Source: Scleroderma bovista
Lineage: Eukaryota; Basidiomycota; Agaricomycetes; Boletales; Sclerodermataceae
DNA length: 33,424 nucleotides
Reading direction: 5' to 3'
NCBI GenBank assembly: GCA_037178675.1
Contig: JAYMGJ010000612.1
Coordinates: 1 to 33,424, forward strand
The notes under the pieces are model-generated. The model was not told the DNA's origin and searched no databases. It was given only the letters and a program-made list of their open reading frames with translations. The position numbers were made by a program, and so were the translations under genes. This document shows positions 10,391 to 20,631 of this stretch, in pieces; the stretch's first letter is position 1; every line of letters starts with the position of its first letter.

Positions 10391-11653
10391 ATGTCAGGAC
10401 ACGATTCCATATTTGGAACTCCACCACCAGATGCTGCGCCAGGCCCCCCACCAGCAAACCCTGGCGGAGAGGAGCCAGCGCCCCCTTACAAAGACAAGCG
10501 CTTCCTCAGTGCCATCTCCTCCTATAAAACCCCAGAACCCCTTAAAGATGAGAATTGGGTGGCCTGGAAGGGCCAAATCTGGCCCATGCTTGAATTGAAT
10601 GGTGTGTGGTCCCACTGCAAAGATGTAACTGAACCCCCTGCGGAGGGGACAGCTGGATGCAGAGACTGGGATACCGCAGAGGGTGTCGCATGTGTCCTTA
10701 TCTCAAATAACCTTTCTGCACCACAGTTTGTCCATGTTTCCCAGGCAATGTCTGTAAAGAAGATGTGGGAGAGTTTAAAGGTGGTGCATGAACACTGCGG
10801 GCAACAGAGTATTACTGCATTGCGACATACCCTGTATCAGACACGCGCCAGAGATGGAGATGATATTGTCACCCACCTGATGAAGATGCGCTCGATTCAG
10901 GTCAAGCTACACCATATGGGCTCGATCGTACCTGATGGAGACTTCACGAATATATTAGTTTCGTCGTTGCCAGCATCATGGGACCCATTCACAACATCTT
11001 ACCTCGGGTCACAGACTGGGGATAGAGTGTTGACCTCACAGCAGTTCATTGCCCTCATCCGCGACAAGTGTAACCGCCGGAAGGGCAACGGCGATGATGG
11101 AAGGATGGAGACTGTCTTGACAGCCCAGTCCTCGAAGCACACTGCTAAGAAAAGGAAGGCAGCCAAACAGGAAAAGACAAAGAAAGCCTGCTTTACCTGC
11201 GGTAGGAGCAACCACTTGGCAAAAGATTGCTTCTTCAAGGGGAAGCCCAAGTGTGAGAAGTGTGGCCGTTTCAACCACCAAACCTTCAAATGCAGGAGTG
11301 AGAAGGGGAAGGAAGAAAAGACAGTTACCGAGAGCGTGACTATCCAAAATGGGAAACACCGAAAGATAGAACGTGCACAGCAGGCATGTGACATCCAAGA
11401 AGACACAGATATGAAGGATGGCACGTACATCACTAAACATAATGAGTCATCCGACTATGCTGATATACACACCGACTCTTGGTTGGCGGACTCTGCAGCG
11501 TCCTCGCATTTATCGAACCTGCATAATGCGTTTACTGAATTCACACCACTCAACCAAACAATAAGGGGGGTGGGGAATACTGAGGTTCCTGTCAAAGGCA
11601 GGGGGACAATAAGATTGAAAAGTCGGATTGATGGACAAAACAAAGATTTGTGA
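10391..11653 (+). CDS. Copia-1 Gag and start of protease
   Basis: The 420-codon frame starts with an ATG 83 nt after the primer-binding site. Residues 1-45 are Pro-rich. Residues about 50-230 match the copia Gag (UBN2-like) fold, with signatures such as WVAWKGQIWPMLE and ALRHTLYQTR. Two CCHC zinc knuckles lie at 267-280 and 288-301, preceded by a Lys-rich stretch; they bind genomic RNA. The aspartic protease begins at WLADSAAS (Asp367). Family members normally have DSGAS, so a glycine-to-alanine change touches the catalytic loop. The frame stops early at 11651-11653, where one T appears to be missing; the rest of the protease continues in the next frame from 11650. Confidence 0.88.
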   Translation: MSGHDSIFGTPPPDAAPGPPPANPGGEEPAPPYKDKRFLSAISSYKTPEPLKDENWVAWKGQIWPMLELNGVWSHCKDVTEPPAEGTAGCRDWDTAEGVACVLISNNLSAPQFVHVSQAMSVKKMWESLKVVHEHCGQQSITALRHTLYQTRARDGDDIVTHLMKMRSIQVKLHHMGSIVPDGDFTNILVSSLPASWDPFTTSYLGSQTGDRVLTSQQFIALIRDKCNRRKGNGDDGRMETVLTAQSSKHTAKKRKAAKQEKTKKACFTCGRSNHLAKDCFFKGKPKCEKCGRFNHQTFKCRSEKGKEEKTVTESVTIQNGKHRKIERAQQACDIQEDTDMKDGTYITKHNESSDYADIHTDSWLADSAASSHLSNLHNAFTEFTPLNQTIRGVGNTEVPVKGRGTIRLKSRIDGQNKDL

Positions 11654-13181
11654 TTGTACTAAAGGATGTACTCTACATGCCACAGGCACCTAACAATCTG
11701 TTCTCCATTTCTCGATTGGATGAGAGCGGCGGATACAAAATGCCAAACAGCGAAGTCAGGACAAGTCAGAGACAAAATAATATGCACAATTATCATCTGT
11801 TAGATGATCCTTGGGCAGATGAGGATGGAGCAGGCACAATCTCCAGTGAGATGGCAAACATGACCTCTGCCGAGAGGGTCTACACCATGTCCAGTGAGCC
11901 AAGCACTGCGCCAGACAATCCGAGAACTTTGTGCGAAGCACGAGAATCCCCAGATTGGCCTGACTGGGAAAAGGCCGTGAAGGCCGAGCTAGATCAGCTA
12001 CATGAAATGGGTACCTGGGAGTTGGTAGACCCACCAGAAGGGCGCACTCCAATCTCAAACAGATGGGTACTCACTAAGAAATATGATAAGAATGGCAACC
12101 TACAAAAGTATAAGGCCAGGTTAGTTGCCAAAGGCTACTTGCAGCAGCCAGGAATGGATTATACAGATACTTTTTCCCCAGTCGTGCACCTTGAAACCAT
12201 CTGGACCCTGTTGGCATTAGCAGTTGCCGAGAACTGGGAGATCCAGCAGATGGATGTGAAGGGTGCTTACCTAAATGGTATGATCAAAGAACAAATATAC
12301 ATGCGACAGCCGGAAGGCTATGACGATGGGACCGGCCGTTTATGCCACTTGATAAAGTCCCTATATGGCCTAAAACAGGCCGGGCGCGAGTGGAACATCA
12401 AGCTAAACAAACAGTTAGAGTCCTTGGGATGGAAACCTACCATGGTAGATCCCTGCGCGTACGTCAGAAAGTCACCAGAGGGAATTGAAGTCGTGGCCGT
12501 ATGGGTCGACGATCTGTTGCTTTTTGCAAGCAATGAGAGCCTAATGAATAAGATGAAACTTGAGCTAAAATCAATCTTTGACATCACTGACCTTGGAGAA
12601 CCTGCCAAGATTGTTGGCATCGAGATCGAGAGGGATCATGCGAAAGGCATGATCATGATCTCACAAAAACAATATATTGAATCAATTCTACAGAAGGAAG
12701 GACTAACAGATGCTCACCCAGTTGCCGTGCCGATGGACCCAAATATCCAACTTCAACCCTCTGAAGGGGAGGCACAGGACAAGAGCAATAATTTTGCGTC
12801 GTTGATCGGATCGTTGATGTATCTGGCCGTGGCAATGAGACCAGACATCACATATGCTGTATTTAGACTAGGGTCCTACATGGCAAACCCTTCAATGTCA
12901 CACTGGGTGGCTGCCAAGCAAGTTCTGCGATATCTGTCAGGGACCCGGAGCTATGGAATAACATACCATGCTTCAGAGGTGAGACCTGGCGAGAACCAGT
13001 TCCTTGGATATTCCGATATGAGTTATGCGAATAACGACAACACTACATCAATCTCTGGGTATGTCTTCAGCATGGGTGGAGGCGCGATCACATGGGGATT
13101 GAGGAAACAAACCAATGTGTCCTTATCTTCAACAGAGTCTGAGTATGTTGCACTGGCAGATGTGGCCTGGGAAGTCACGTG
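11650..13181 (+). pseudogene. Copia-1 protease tail, reverse transcriptase and 5' part of RNase H (integrase missing)
   Basis: This frame continues the protease (LKDVLYMPQAPNNLFSISRLD) and then passes, without a stop, into linker and reverse transcriptase. The GAG-pre-integrase and integrase domains (usually about 450-500 residues) are absent, so an in-frame internal deletion is likely near codons 27-40. Reverse transcriptase spans about codons 100-350: DVKGAYLNG with Asp202, SLYGLKQAGREW, and the active site VWVDD (Asp287, Asp288). RNase H follows with GYSDMSYA, where the family usually has DAD, and STESEYVALADVAWEVT. At 13181 copia coding ends at the solo-LTR insertion; the frame to 13341 is foreign. 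The missing RNase H part is at 23687-23974. Confidence 0.85.
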
Positions 13182-13283
13182 TCTTGAAAAAAGTGTGTTG
13201 GGGGTTGCTGCAGTGGACCTAGAGGACAGAAGCTGTAGAAAGGATGTTGGTAACCCTGTAGTAACCTCAGTAGATGTTCAAGC

Positions 13284-13875
13284 TAACAGGAGGCACTGTC
13301 CTAATTATGAAGGACTAGCGCAGCAGGCTCTACAAATATGACAACGAAGTTATCAACTCACACTTGTAGATGGTTCAACCTCTTGAGGTAAGATACCGAA
13401 GGTAGGTTTGAGAGAAGTCTTTGATAAACAAAGAGTTCTAGAAGATGATACAGTGGGTAAAATCCTATTGTACCGTAAGAAACATAAGAGTATTTATATG
13501 TCTATGCTGCGCACAGACCATGTAAAGTACGAACTGTCCATATGTCCAAGACAGGACAGGTAAGTAATACCTTCCTAACATAGTAGTCCTGTGGAAACTC
13601 GTAGAAGCTCGTAGAACACCACAGTACGTCATAGGTAAGATAAGAGATAAGGAAAACGGTCTAGATGACCCATAAGAACGTTCTGGAAGGAATGTTATCT
13701 CTGCTTATCTCTATGACATCATAGATAAGCGATATGCTCTGGTTAATCGGTACTTCCTTTAACCGGTCATGTGACAACAACTATCACATGGAAGTTGAAG
13801 AGTCCAGACACATCACGTGTCAAGTCTCTAGGAAAGTCACGTGCTAGTAATGACTAAGCACTTACTTTCTCAACA
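13284..13875 (-). repeat. Copia-2 3' LTR
   Basis: This is the uninterrupted LTR, 592 bp. Compared with the other LTR it reads TAACAGG for TAATGGG, GCAGCAGG for GCAGCGGG and AATGTT for AACATT, and it has four extra bases near 13862. Every substitution lies at a position that can be explained by an ancestral CG. The gag-pol stop codon (13862-13864) lies just inside this LTR. Confidence 0.93.
13814..13843. promoter_or_regulatory. Two CACGTG palindromes in copia-2 LTR
   Basis: CACGTG occurs at 13814-13819 and 13838-13843, near the outer (U3) end of the LTR, and is conserved in the other LTR. CACGTG is the core site of bHLH factors such as Cbf1/Pho4 in yeasts. CATGTG and CACATG occur about 30-50 bp away; each is one CpG transition from CACGTG. 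A role in transcription is inference. Confidence 0.4.
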
Positions 13876-16800
13876 CTCCCACAGACTTGATACATCTCAA
13901 GTCGGTAACTAGAAAATCTCTAAAACCGAGGAACTTGACTTTTCCAAGGGCTTTAGTAAAGACATCTGCTAACTGTTTATCAGTAGAGATATGTCACAAT
14001 TGAATGACCTTTCTTTCTTGTACGCATTCGCGAATAAAATGATGACGAATATCGATATGTTTCGTTCATCTCTCCTGCGCGGGATTCTGCGCTAGGAAAA
14101 TAGAACCCATATTATCCTCATATAAAACGATGGGTGGAATCTGAAAAGACAATTCCTCAAGTAAAGACTTGATCCAACATATTTGTTTCGCAGCATCAGA
14201 AAGAGCCATATACTCAGCTTCAGTCGCTGAAGTGGCTACGGTCTTTTGTTTCCGGCTAACCCAGGAAACTGGAGAGGTATTAAATAACACGGTAAAACCT
14301 GTGCAGGATTTCCGGTCATTTTTGTCAGAAGCCCAATCGGCATCGACATAACCTTCCACTCGCAACGAGGAATCCCTTTTATACTCAATGCCATACTCTC
14401 TATTCGCCCGTAAGTAGCAAAAGATATACTTGGCATGATTTAGGTGATCCTCTGTTGGATTCGCAGAGAACTGAGACATTTTGATGACCGCAAACGTGAT
14501 GTCAGGTCTCGTTCCTAGCATAAGATAAAGGAGTGAACCAATCACTGATTGATATTGGGAATGTAACCTGGAATTCGTTTCTCCAGAACTCGCCATTGGT
14601 TCATATTTCTCCGGAAGTGGGGTATTTGCGGGATTACAATCCTGCATATCGAAGCGCTTTAGGATTTTGTCCAAGTACTTAACCTGGTCAATGATTAAAG
14701 AACCTGTCGAAGGATTTCGTTGGATTTCCATCCCAAGATACTCCTTTGCAGCCCCAAGGTTGTGGCATTCCCAGACCTTCATGAATCTCTCTTTCATCAT
14801 CCCGAGATATTTTGAATCCGATCCGGTAAACAAAACATCATCAACATAGATGATCAGGATGAGAAGAACTTTGACCTTTTTATTCCCAGTGACTCCCTGG
14901 TGAATATAGATCCCAGCATCCGAAACGACGCGGTTAAAGCCAAGTTTTTGAAGGGACTTGTGAAGCTCAATATTCCACGCTAAAGCGGCTTGCTTCAAAC
15001 CATAAAGAGCTTTCAAAAGACGGTAAACTTTTTTCTCATCTCTTCCCTTTCTAACAAAGCCTTCTGGCTGTTCCATATAGATCTCCTCTTCGAGGTTACC
15101 ATATAGGAAGGCAGTTTTAACATCCAAAGCTTGAAGACTCCAAGCGTTCTGCGCAGCCAGTGCAAGTACTATTCGAACGGACTCGAATCTTGCGATGGGT
15201 GAGAAAACATCTTCGTAATCTATTCCGTATTCCTGTGAAAAACCTTTTGCCACTAGACGTGCACGTTTGCGACCGTCATATTTTATGGCAAAAACCCAGC
15301 GACACTTAACTGGTTTACGATTCGGAGGAAGATTGGTAAGCGACCAGACTTGGCGCTTCCAAAGTGCGTCAATTTCGTCTTGACAAGCACTATCCCAAGC
15401 CTTCTTTTCGTCGGCTGGTAATCTCAAAATATCCCTATACTGTACTGGAATCCGTGGAGAAGGTGGTTCAGCTTTAGCCATCAGATAGTTCAAGAAATCT
15501 GAACCAAACTCATGATGCAAGCGATGCAAATCCACTAGGTTTTGACTCTCTCCCTGAGTCCCAAATCCTAAGGCTATACGATCTTCTGACACTTTACTCT
15601 CTGCTTCAGCGAATTTCTCAGCCTCTACAGGATGTGTAGTCTCACCATAGATGTTATCTGGTCTAGTCGGTACGACTCTCGCACGACTAGATCGTCTAGG
15701 GACAGAAGAATCAGGATAAGGTTTATACCTAATATTCTCCGAACTCGACTTTGGAGTAACAACGGTTTCTTTAACTGATGATGGAATCCTAGTAGAGTGA
15801 GCTTTACTTCCAGAAGGTTTAACTGGTTGCTCAACAGTTTCCTGCGCACTAGATTGTGGCGGATCGTATGAGGACGGGTAAGGAATATTTGATTCGCTAG
15901 TGACGGGTGAAGGAGCTACCTCCATCTCGTCTTCGTGATCCTCTTCTTCGTGGTCTTCATGGCTAACTTCATTGTTGCGTGGTTCTTCAATACTTTTTAC
16001 ACATCTTGGAAAGATTGTTTCGTCGAAAATCACATTCACAGATACAACTACTCTCCCTTCTCCAGTAAGGAACCGATACGCCTTTGAGCCAGACTCATAA
16101 CCAAGAAATACCATCGGTTGAGACTTTGGCTGAAGTTTATTGTGTTGGTCCTTTTTAATAAAGACATAAGCAAGACAACCAAATACTCAGAAGTATGACA
16201 CATCCGGTACTTTACCCTTCCATAACTCCACAGGGGTTTTCCATTGAGATCTGCGAAAAGGTTGACGGTTATAAACATGCACGGAAGTCTCCAATGCAAA
16301 CTGCCATATGTTAGAGGGTAAACATGATGAATGTCTCATCGCCTCTTCCTTTTCTACCATGGTTCTATTGAATCGTTCTGCACGACCATTCTGCTGAGGA
16401 GTATCAGGCGAAGAAAACTGCTGCTCAATGCCCGACTGGCGCATGAATGCAGAAAACTCATTCGTCCTAAATTCTCCCCCACGATCCGAACACAATCGAA
16501 GGAGTCGCGCACCGAGCGAAGTCTCAGCCCAGGCTTTAAACTCCTTAAAAACACGGAAAGTATCAGACTTTGCAGCAATAGGATAAATGCATGCGAAAGC
16601 AGAGAAATCATCAATAAAAGTAGCCACATAGCGGCAACGATAATAAGAAAGAACCGGGAACTCGCATAGATCCGAATGAATAAGTTCAAGAGGTTTTGTG
16701 GCACGGGAATACGAGATAGCGAAAGGTCGCTCAGCCATCTTTCCCGCAGCACACCCCGAACAGGGAGTAAGGTTGGTAGGAACAATAATTGCTTTAAGGT

Positions 16801-18208
16801 TCCTAGTTGCACTATGCAAATGTTTAACGGCATTTTTCGACGGGTGACCCATACGTCGATGCCAAAGGGAATACTCATCTTTCTTCGAACTAATGACTTG
16901 CACCCGTTCATCTATGCACTGCAAAAGTACATGAACATAGTGAAGGGGCCCAGTACTTGCTATCGGGTCCGACCGCAAATACAAGTTGCCATTAGGAGTA
17001 AAAAGTCTTGTGCCAGAGGCAGTTGTGCTCAGCGAGTAACCTTTCTCGGTGAGCTGTCCGGTAGAGATTAACCTCAGAGTGACAGCGGGACAATACTCAA
17101 CATCTGTCAACCAGATTATTGTGCCATTGTGGACCATAAGAATGGTTCCAAGGCCGAGTTTCTCAATAACCGTATTTTTGTCCGCGGTAATTGAATACTT
17201 CTTTGTCTTGTAAGGCATATAGGCGATAAAGTCCTCAAAATGAGGAGTACAGTGTCTAGAAGCACCGGAATCCAAAAGGATCAGTATGCTGCCGTCCTTT
17301 TGTTTATCTTTGCACTCTGCACACAGAGTGGAATCACATATAGAATGACAAAGACAGCACTTAGCGTCACGATTAATGAGGAAACCAGAACTCAAAGAGA
17401 TTGGTATGGTTGGTCGACGAGGTGGATATTTGTTCCGCTTTGCTATATCTAAGGCAGCCTGAATATACTCTGGCTCGTCGCTATGAGGTCGAGCACAATA
17501 TAAGGCATGCTCTGCTCCACACATTTCACAGAGGAACTCTCCCCCATAAAAGTGGACTTCGGCAGGAAAACCTAAAAAGGTAAGGCCAGAAACTTGCAAG
17601 CGAGGAATACGATAATTCTTCTGATATTCTTGTTGGCTGTCATAGCAGCGGTCAACATAGAATATATCAGAACTCATCTCATCGAAATGAATATGACCAT
17701 TCTTGGTAATGAACGGATATCGTTCATCTTGATTCCAATATCCACAATATAAAGAACTGTTTGGGCATAACGCATCACTGCGTCTCGCTAGTCGTACAAA
17801 GTCCTCATCCTCTATCTCTTCCCATTCACTCCGAGAAACAACAGTTTCTGGATGGGAGATAGGATCAGACTCCGACTGCGGCTGTGAAGGAATCAACATA
17901 CAGGACATCATCTCAGGACCATCCTTGTAGCTTTCGATAATATTATCGAAACTCGAAGGTCCCATGGCCTCATCAGACCACAGAGCCTTGGCAGCCTCCT
18001 CGGAATATGGTGCCATTGGCCTCTCCGCATTATACTCATCCAACTCTTGATCAAGACTTTCGAGAGTTGGAGAAACGGGAATCTCCATAAGTCCTGAGGT
18101 ACCAGCCTCATCTACTGCCATCGCAGTATAGTCCTGGAAATCATCCTCGTCATGGTCATCGTAATATTGGAGAGACTCATCGAATTGAACGTGAGTTGCT
18201 CCTCCTCC
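13862..18208 (-). pseudogene. Copia-2 pol: protease, integrase, reverse transcriptase, RNase H, with in-frame TGA stops
   Basis: Pol is in the same frame as gag, separated only by TGA at 18209-18211. After an acidic linker and a Cys-rich segment, protease has LLDSGASRH. Integrase has the HHCC finger (HRRMGH...CSGCAAGK) and a DDE triad in HSDLCEF, CSDRGGEF and QQNGRAERF, with 35 residues between the last two. Reverse transcriptase follows (DVKTAFLYGN, YGLKQAALAW, active site IIYVDDVLF), then RNase H (VDADWASDKNDRKS, TEAEYMALSDAAK, STDKQLADVFTKAL). Three TGA stops interrupt it: 16187-16189 before VFGCLAYV (normally RVFGC), 14066-14068 before TKHIDIRHH, and 13994-13996 before HISTDKQ. Arginine (CGA) fits each. 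The natural end is TAA at 13862-13864. There are no frameshifts. Confidence 0.9.
13876..13884 (-). promoter_or_regulatory. Copia-2 polypurine tract
   Basis: On the minus strand CTGTGGGAG lies directly before the 3' LTR start TGTTGAG. Position and purine content fit the plus-strand primer of LTR retrotransposons. It is short and has two pyrimidines, so the exact limits are uncertain. Confidence 0.55.
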
Positions 18209-19198
18209 TCATCCTTTGCCCTTACCGCCTCTTTTTCCTCCACGACCTCGACCGCGACCACAAAAAGTTCCTCCTCCCCGATTATTACTTCCTCCAGTAG
18301 GAGGACATATGACCTGGGGTTGGCAGCAAATCTGCTTACCATTTTGGTCGTAAAAGATCTGCTGGCGACCTATGGGACAAAACTCGTTTGGGAAGTGATT
18401 CCAGCGACATCCCTGGAATACACAGTGCAGATACTGATTGCGCTGTCCCTCACGAACGGGTTGCTTGCCTTTTCCTCCTCGATTACCACTGCCCTGATAA
18501 GAAGGACGGACTGCGGGTTTGACATTTGTAAGACGAGCCGCGAAAGTGGCTCCGGGAGTCTCATACTCAGAAGCAAAGGTAGTTCGTTCTGAAATCCGAT
18601 CCCCAAGTGGGATGGTAGACTTCCCTCGACCAGCCTGTTGTCGCATATACTCCCTGTGAATGTTTGCATTCACGGTGACGACACTACACAAGACATTGGT
18701 GGTGAGAGTCGAACAAAGTGTGGAAACGATGTGTTCCCAGTCCGGTGGTAAAGCCATAAGAATGGCCATCGCAATAACATGATCGGCAAGAACCAATCCA
18801 GCAGTCGAAAGTCTCACTGCACATTCAATGAGGTTGTTAGCCTCATGAACAGGATTAGAATTCGATTTCATGCGATGTTGAAAGAGAGATCGCATCTCGA
18901 CAAGCATGCCGATACGTCCTGGAGTCCCAAAAGCGGTACGAAGGTCTGTAAGAGTCAACTTCGCAGTGGCTTTAACATGGGACTGATAAGAGGGACCAAG
19001 ACGAAGGCGTATCATGCCACGCATCTGTCGATCTACAATGTTAAAGGCAGCAAGGTCTGCAACGCCAGCAGGAGGATCTTCGGTCATAGGACTGTCGCAT
19101 TTCATCGCCATAGCAAAAGCCTCCAACCTGTCGTACCAATCCTTGAAATTGGTTCCGTCGAAAATCGGCACATAGGTGGAAAGGTCTTTGGTGGACAT
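18209..19198 (-). CDS. Copia-2 Gag
   Basis: The frame encodes 329 residues from an ATG at 19196-19198 (MSTKDLSTYV). The same frame runs upstream to 19297, but that part lies in an inserted LTR. Residues about 5-190 have the copia Gag pattern (FDGTNFKDWYDRLEAF, LMALPPDWEHIVSTL). Near residues 250-310 there is a Cys/His cluster (CVFQGCRWNHFPNEFC), an atypical spacing compared with CX2CX4HX4C. The C-terminus is rich in Gly and Arg (GRGRGRGGKRGG), typical of RNA binding. It ends at TGA 18209-18211, after which the frame continues as GGGATHVQFDESLQ into pol. The stop may be a mutated CGA in the RGG stretch or a genuine gag terminator read through to make Gag-Pol. Confidence 0.85.
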   Translation of the reverse strand: MSTKDLSTYVPIFDGTNFKDWYDRLEAFAMAMKCDSPMTEDPPAGVADLAAFNIVDRQMRGMIRLRLGPSYQSHVKATAKLTLTDLRTAFGTPGRIGMLVEMRSLFQHRMKSNSNPVHEANNLIECAVRLSTAGLVLADHVIAMAILMALPPDWEHIVSTLCSTLTTNVLCSVVTVNANIHREYMRQQAGRGKSTIPLGDRISERTTFASEYETPGATFAARLTNVKPAVRPSYQGSGNRGGKGKQPVREGQRNQYLHCVFQGCRWNHFPNEFCPIGRQQIFYDQNGKQICCQPQVICPPTGGSNNRGGGTFCGRGRGRGGKRGGKGKG

Positions 19199-19199
19199 T

Positions 19200-20631
19200 C
19201 TAAAGTAAAGATAAAAAGGCAAAAAGGTCAGTGAAACTGTTTTCTCCATTAGGAAGGGAAACAGTGATCTGAGGTATAATGTTACGACCATGCCCAACTC
19301 CGGGCCTTATCCGGTCACTCCGGTCGCGTCGCAGCTCCACAGCTCAACTCCGGTCGCTCAACACCAACTCCGGTCACGCTCGCGCAGATATGCCTCCGTT
19401 AAGTACGACCCTTGGACTATCCTCTATTCGCTCGTTACCACACCTCACCGTTTACCCTGCCTTGACGTGAGTTCTCCGTGAACTCGATATATCCTATACC
19501 TTGTAGCATTTTCACCGGACCTGATTTATTTTACCCGGTCCTGACTTTATTTTCACCGGACCTGACCTAGTCCTAACTCCGGTCGTCCCTTGTCCGCTAT
19601 TAGGTTGTTTACTTGTCACCGTATGTACTCGACCCTAGTTTCTACTTAGTATAAGTACCCTCTAGTTTACCTTGTATACCTCAGTCTGAAATCATCTAAG
19701 TCACTACTCCTGATCCTCTGTCTGTCTCCGTCTCTATCTCCGTCTGACCGGAACCTACGCAAGGGATCAACGCTCGCCGTCCTTGTCGTTGAATCCAAAC
19801 GGTCGCAACTCCGGCCCGGGCTAACCTCTGCCCAAACCTCTGACCTCCCCTCTCGTCCACTTTCGTCCGGACTTGACCGGAGTAGACCTGGACTTGACAT
19901 ATAACACCTAGCCTTTGATATCGTCGTTGTCGATTTTTTCTGTTATGTGTTCCAGGTCTCCAGCGTGGTGGTAGTAATCCCATCAATTGCCTATCCCTAT
20001 TCTCGGCTTTCTTCCTGTACCTGTTCATTGCGACTCGATCCTTTCGATTTTCCTTTCTTTGTCCTTCTTTTGACAAATACTCTGCTCCAAAATATCCAGG
20101 GGTACACTGCCACTCCATCTCCTCTGCACTAGCAAAGTCAATCTCGAACAAGTAATGAGGATTAGGAATCTCCGTGGCAGATCCTATAAGCTCACTCAAA
20201 CTTGTCGAATAGAATGAAAAAGTTTTAAGTGCACAAGAAGGAAACAGAAACTTTGTGTAACTAGCGACCTGATAGTCTTTGGATATTTTTGTAAATGGAA
20301 TGTAAGAGCACAAACGTAGCTGAACTGAATCCTCAGAAAGCATAGTAGTAGTACAGAAGAACAAGAGCATTTGAAAGGAAAAAGCGTTAAAACGGCGATG
20401 TATTGCCGGATCGAAATTGAGAACAGAAAGATACTCAATTACGTCTCGCACGTAAGGTACGGGGGATGAAGGGGGCATTGGGTATACTGGCGCCATTTGA
20501 ATTGGTAAAGTATTGCCAAAAATTTTCGCTAAGAGACCAATTGCCTCTTTCGTCGACACCCAGGGCAAGGTAAGAAGCAAGCACTTCTGGACTACAGACA
20601 GCAAGTCTGTCTGCCGCCGGGTTAATGACAT
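19200..20631 (-). pseudogene. Copia-2 upstream ORF-C, interrupted by a solo LTR
   Basis: The frame is open from 20631 to the solo LTR at 19899. Only the part after about 20500 looks native, because upstream of that ORF-B covers the same DNA. The peptide (for example SVLNFDPAIHRRFNAFSF and SLSELIGSATEIPNPHYLFEI) matches no family I know. It ends in a basic stretch (RKENRKDRVAMNRYRKK) that could bind nucleic acid. If the LTR and one TATAA copy are ignored, the frame continues for 24 codons beyond the insertion and ends with TAG at 19200-19202. One nucleotide separates this stop from the gag ATG (TAGAATG). That continuity argues it was a real coding frame until the LTR inserted. It is joined to ORF-B by a +1 step near a five-C run at about 20485. 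Confidence 0.6.
19280..19899 (+). mobile_element. Solo LTR (620 bp) inserted in copia-2 ORF-C
   Basis: The sequence starts TGTTACGACC, ends GGACTTGACA and is flanked by TATAA (19275-19279 and 19900-19904). It has no internal domain and no internal terminal repeat, so it is a solo LTR of an LTR retrotransposon, plausibly Ty3/gypsy from its TGTTACG start. It is rich in ACTCCGGTC motifs. A relative in reverse orientation lies at 22573-23213; by eye they are roughly 85% identical over the first 200 bp. Confidence 0.88.

Noticed and set aside
11036..11440. Minus-strand frames opposite copia-1 gag
   Set aside because: Shadows of the gag frame, with Leu/Phe/Ser-rich content typical of antisense translation of Lys-rich coding sequence.
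13182..13341. C-terminal 53 codons of the copia-1 frame after EVT
   Set aside because: These codons read into the solo LTR and then the copia-2 LTR, so they are not native copia-1 protein.
19199..19297. Upstream extension of copia-2 gag by 33 codons
   Set aside because: The extension starts inside the inserted solo LTR; the ATG at 19196-19198 gives the natural Gag N-terminus.
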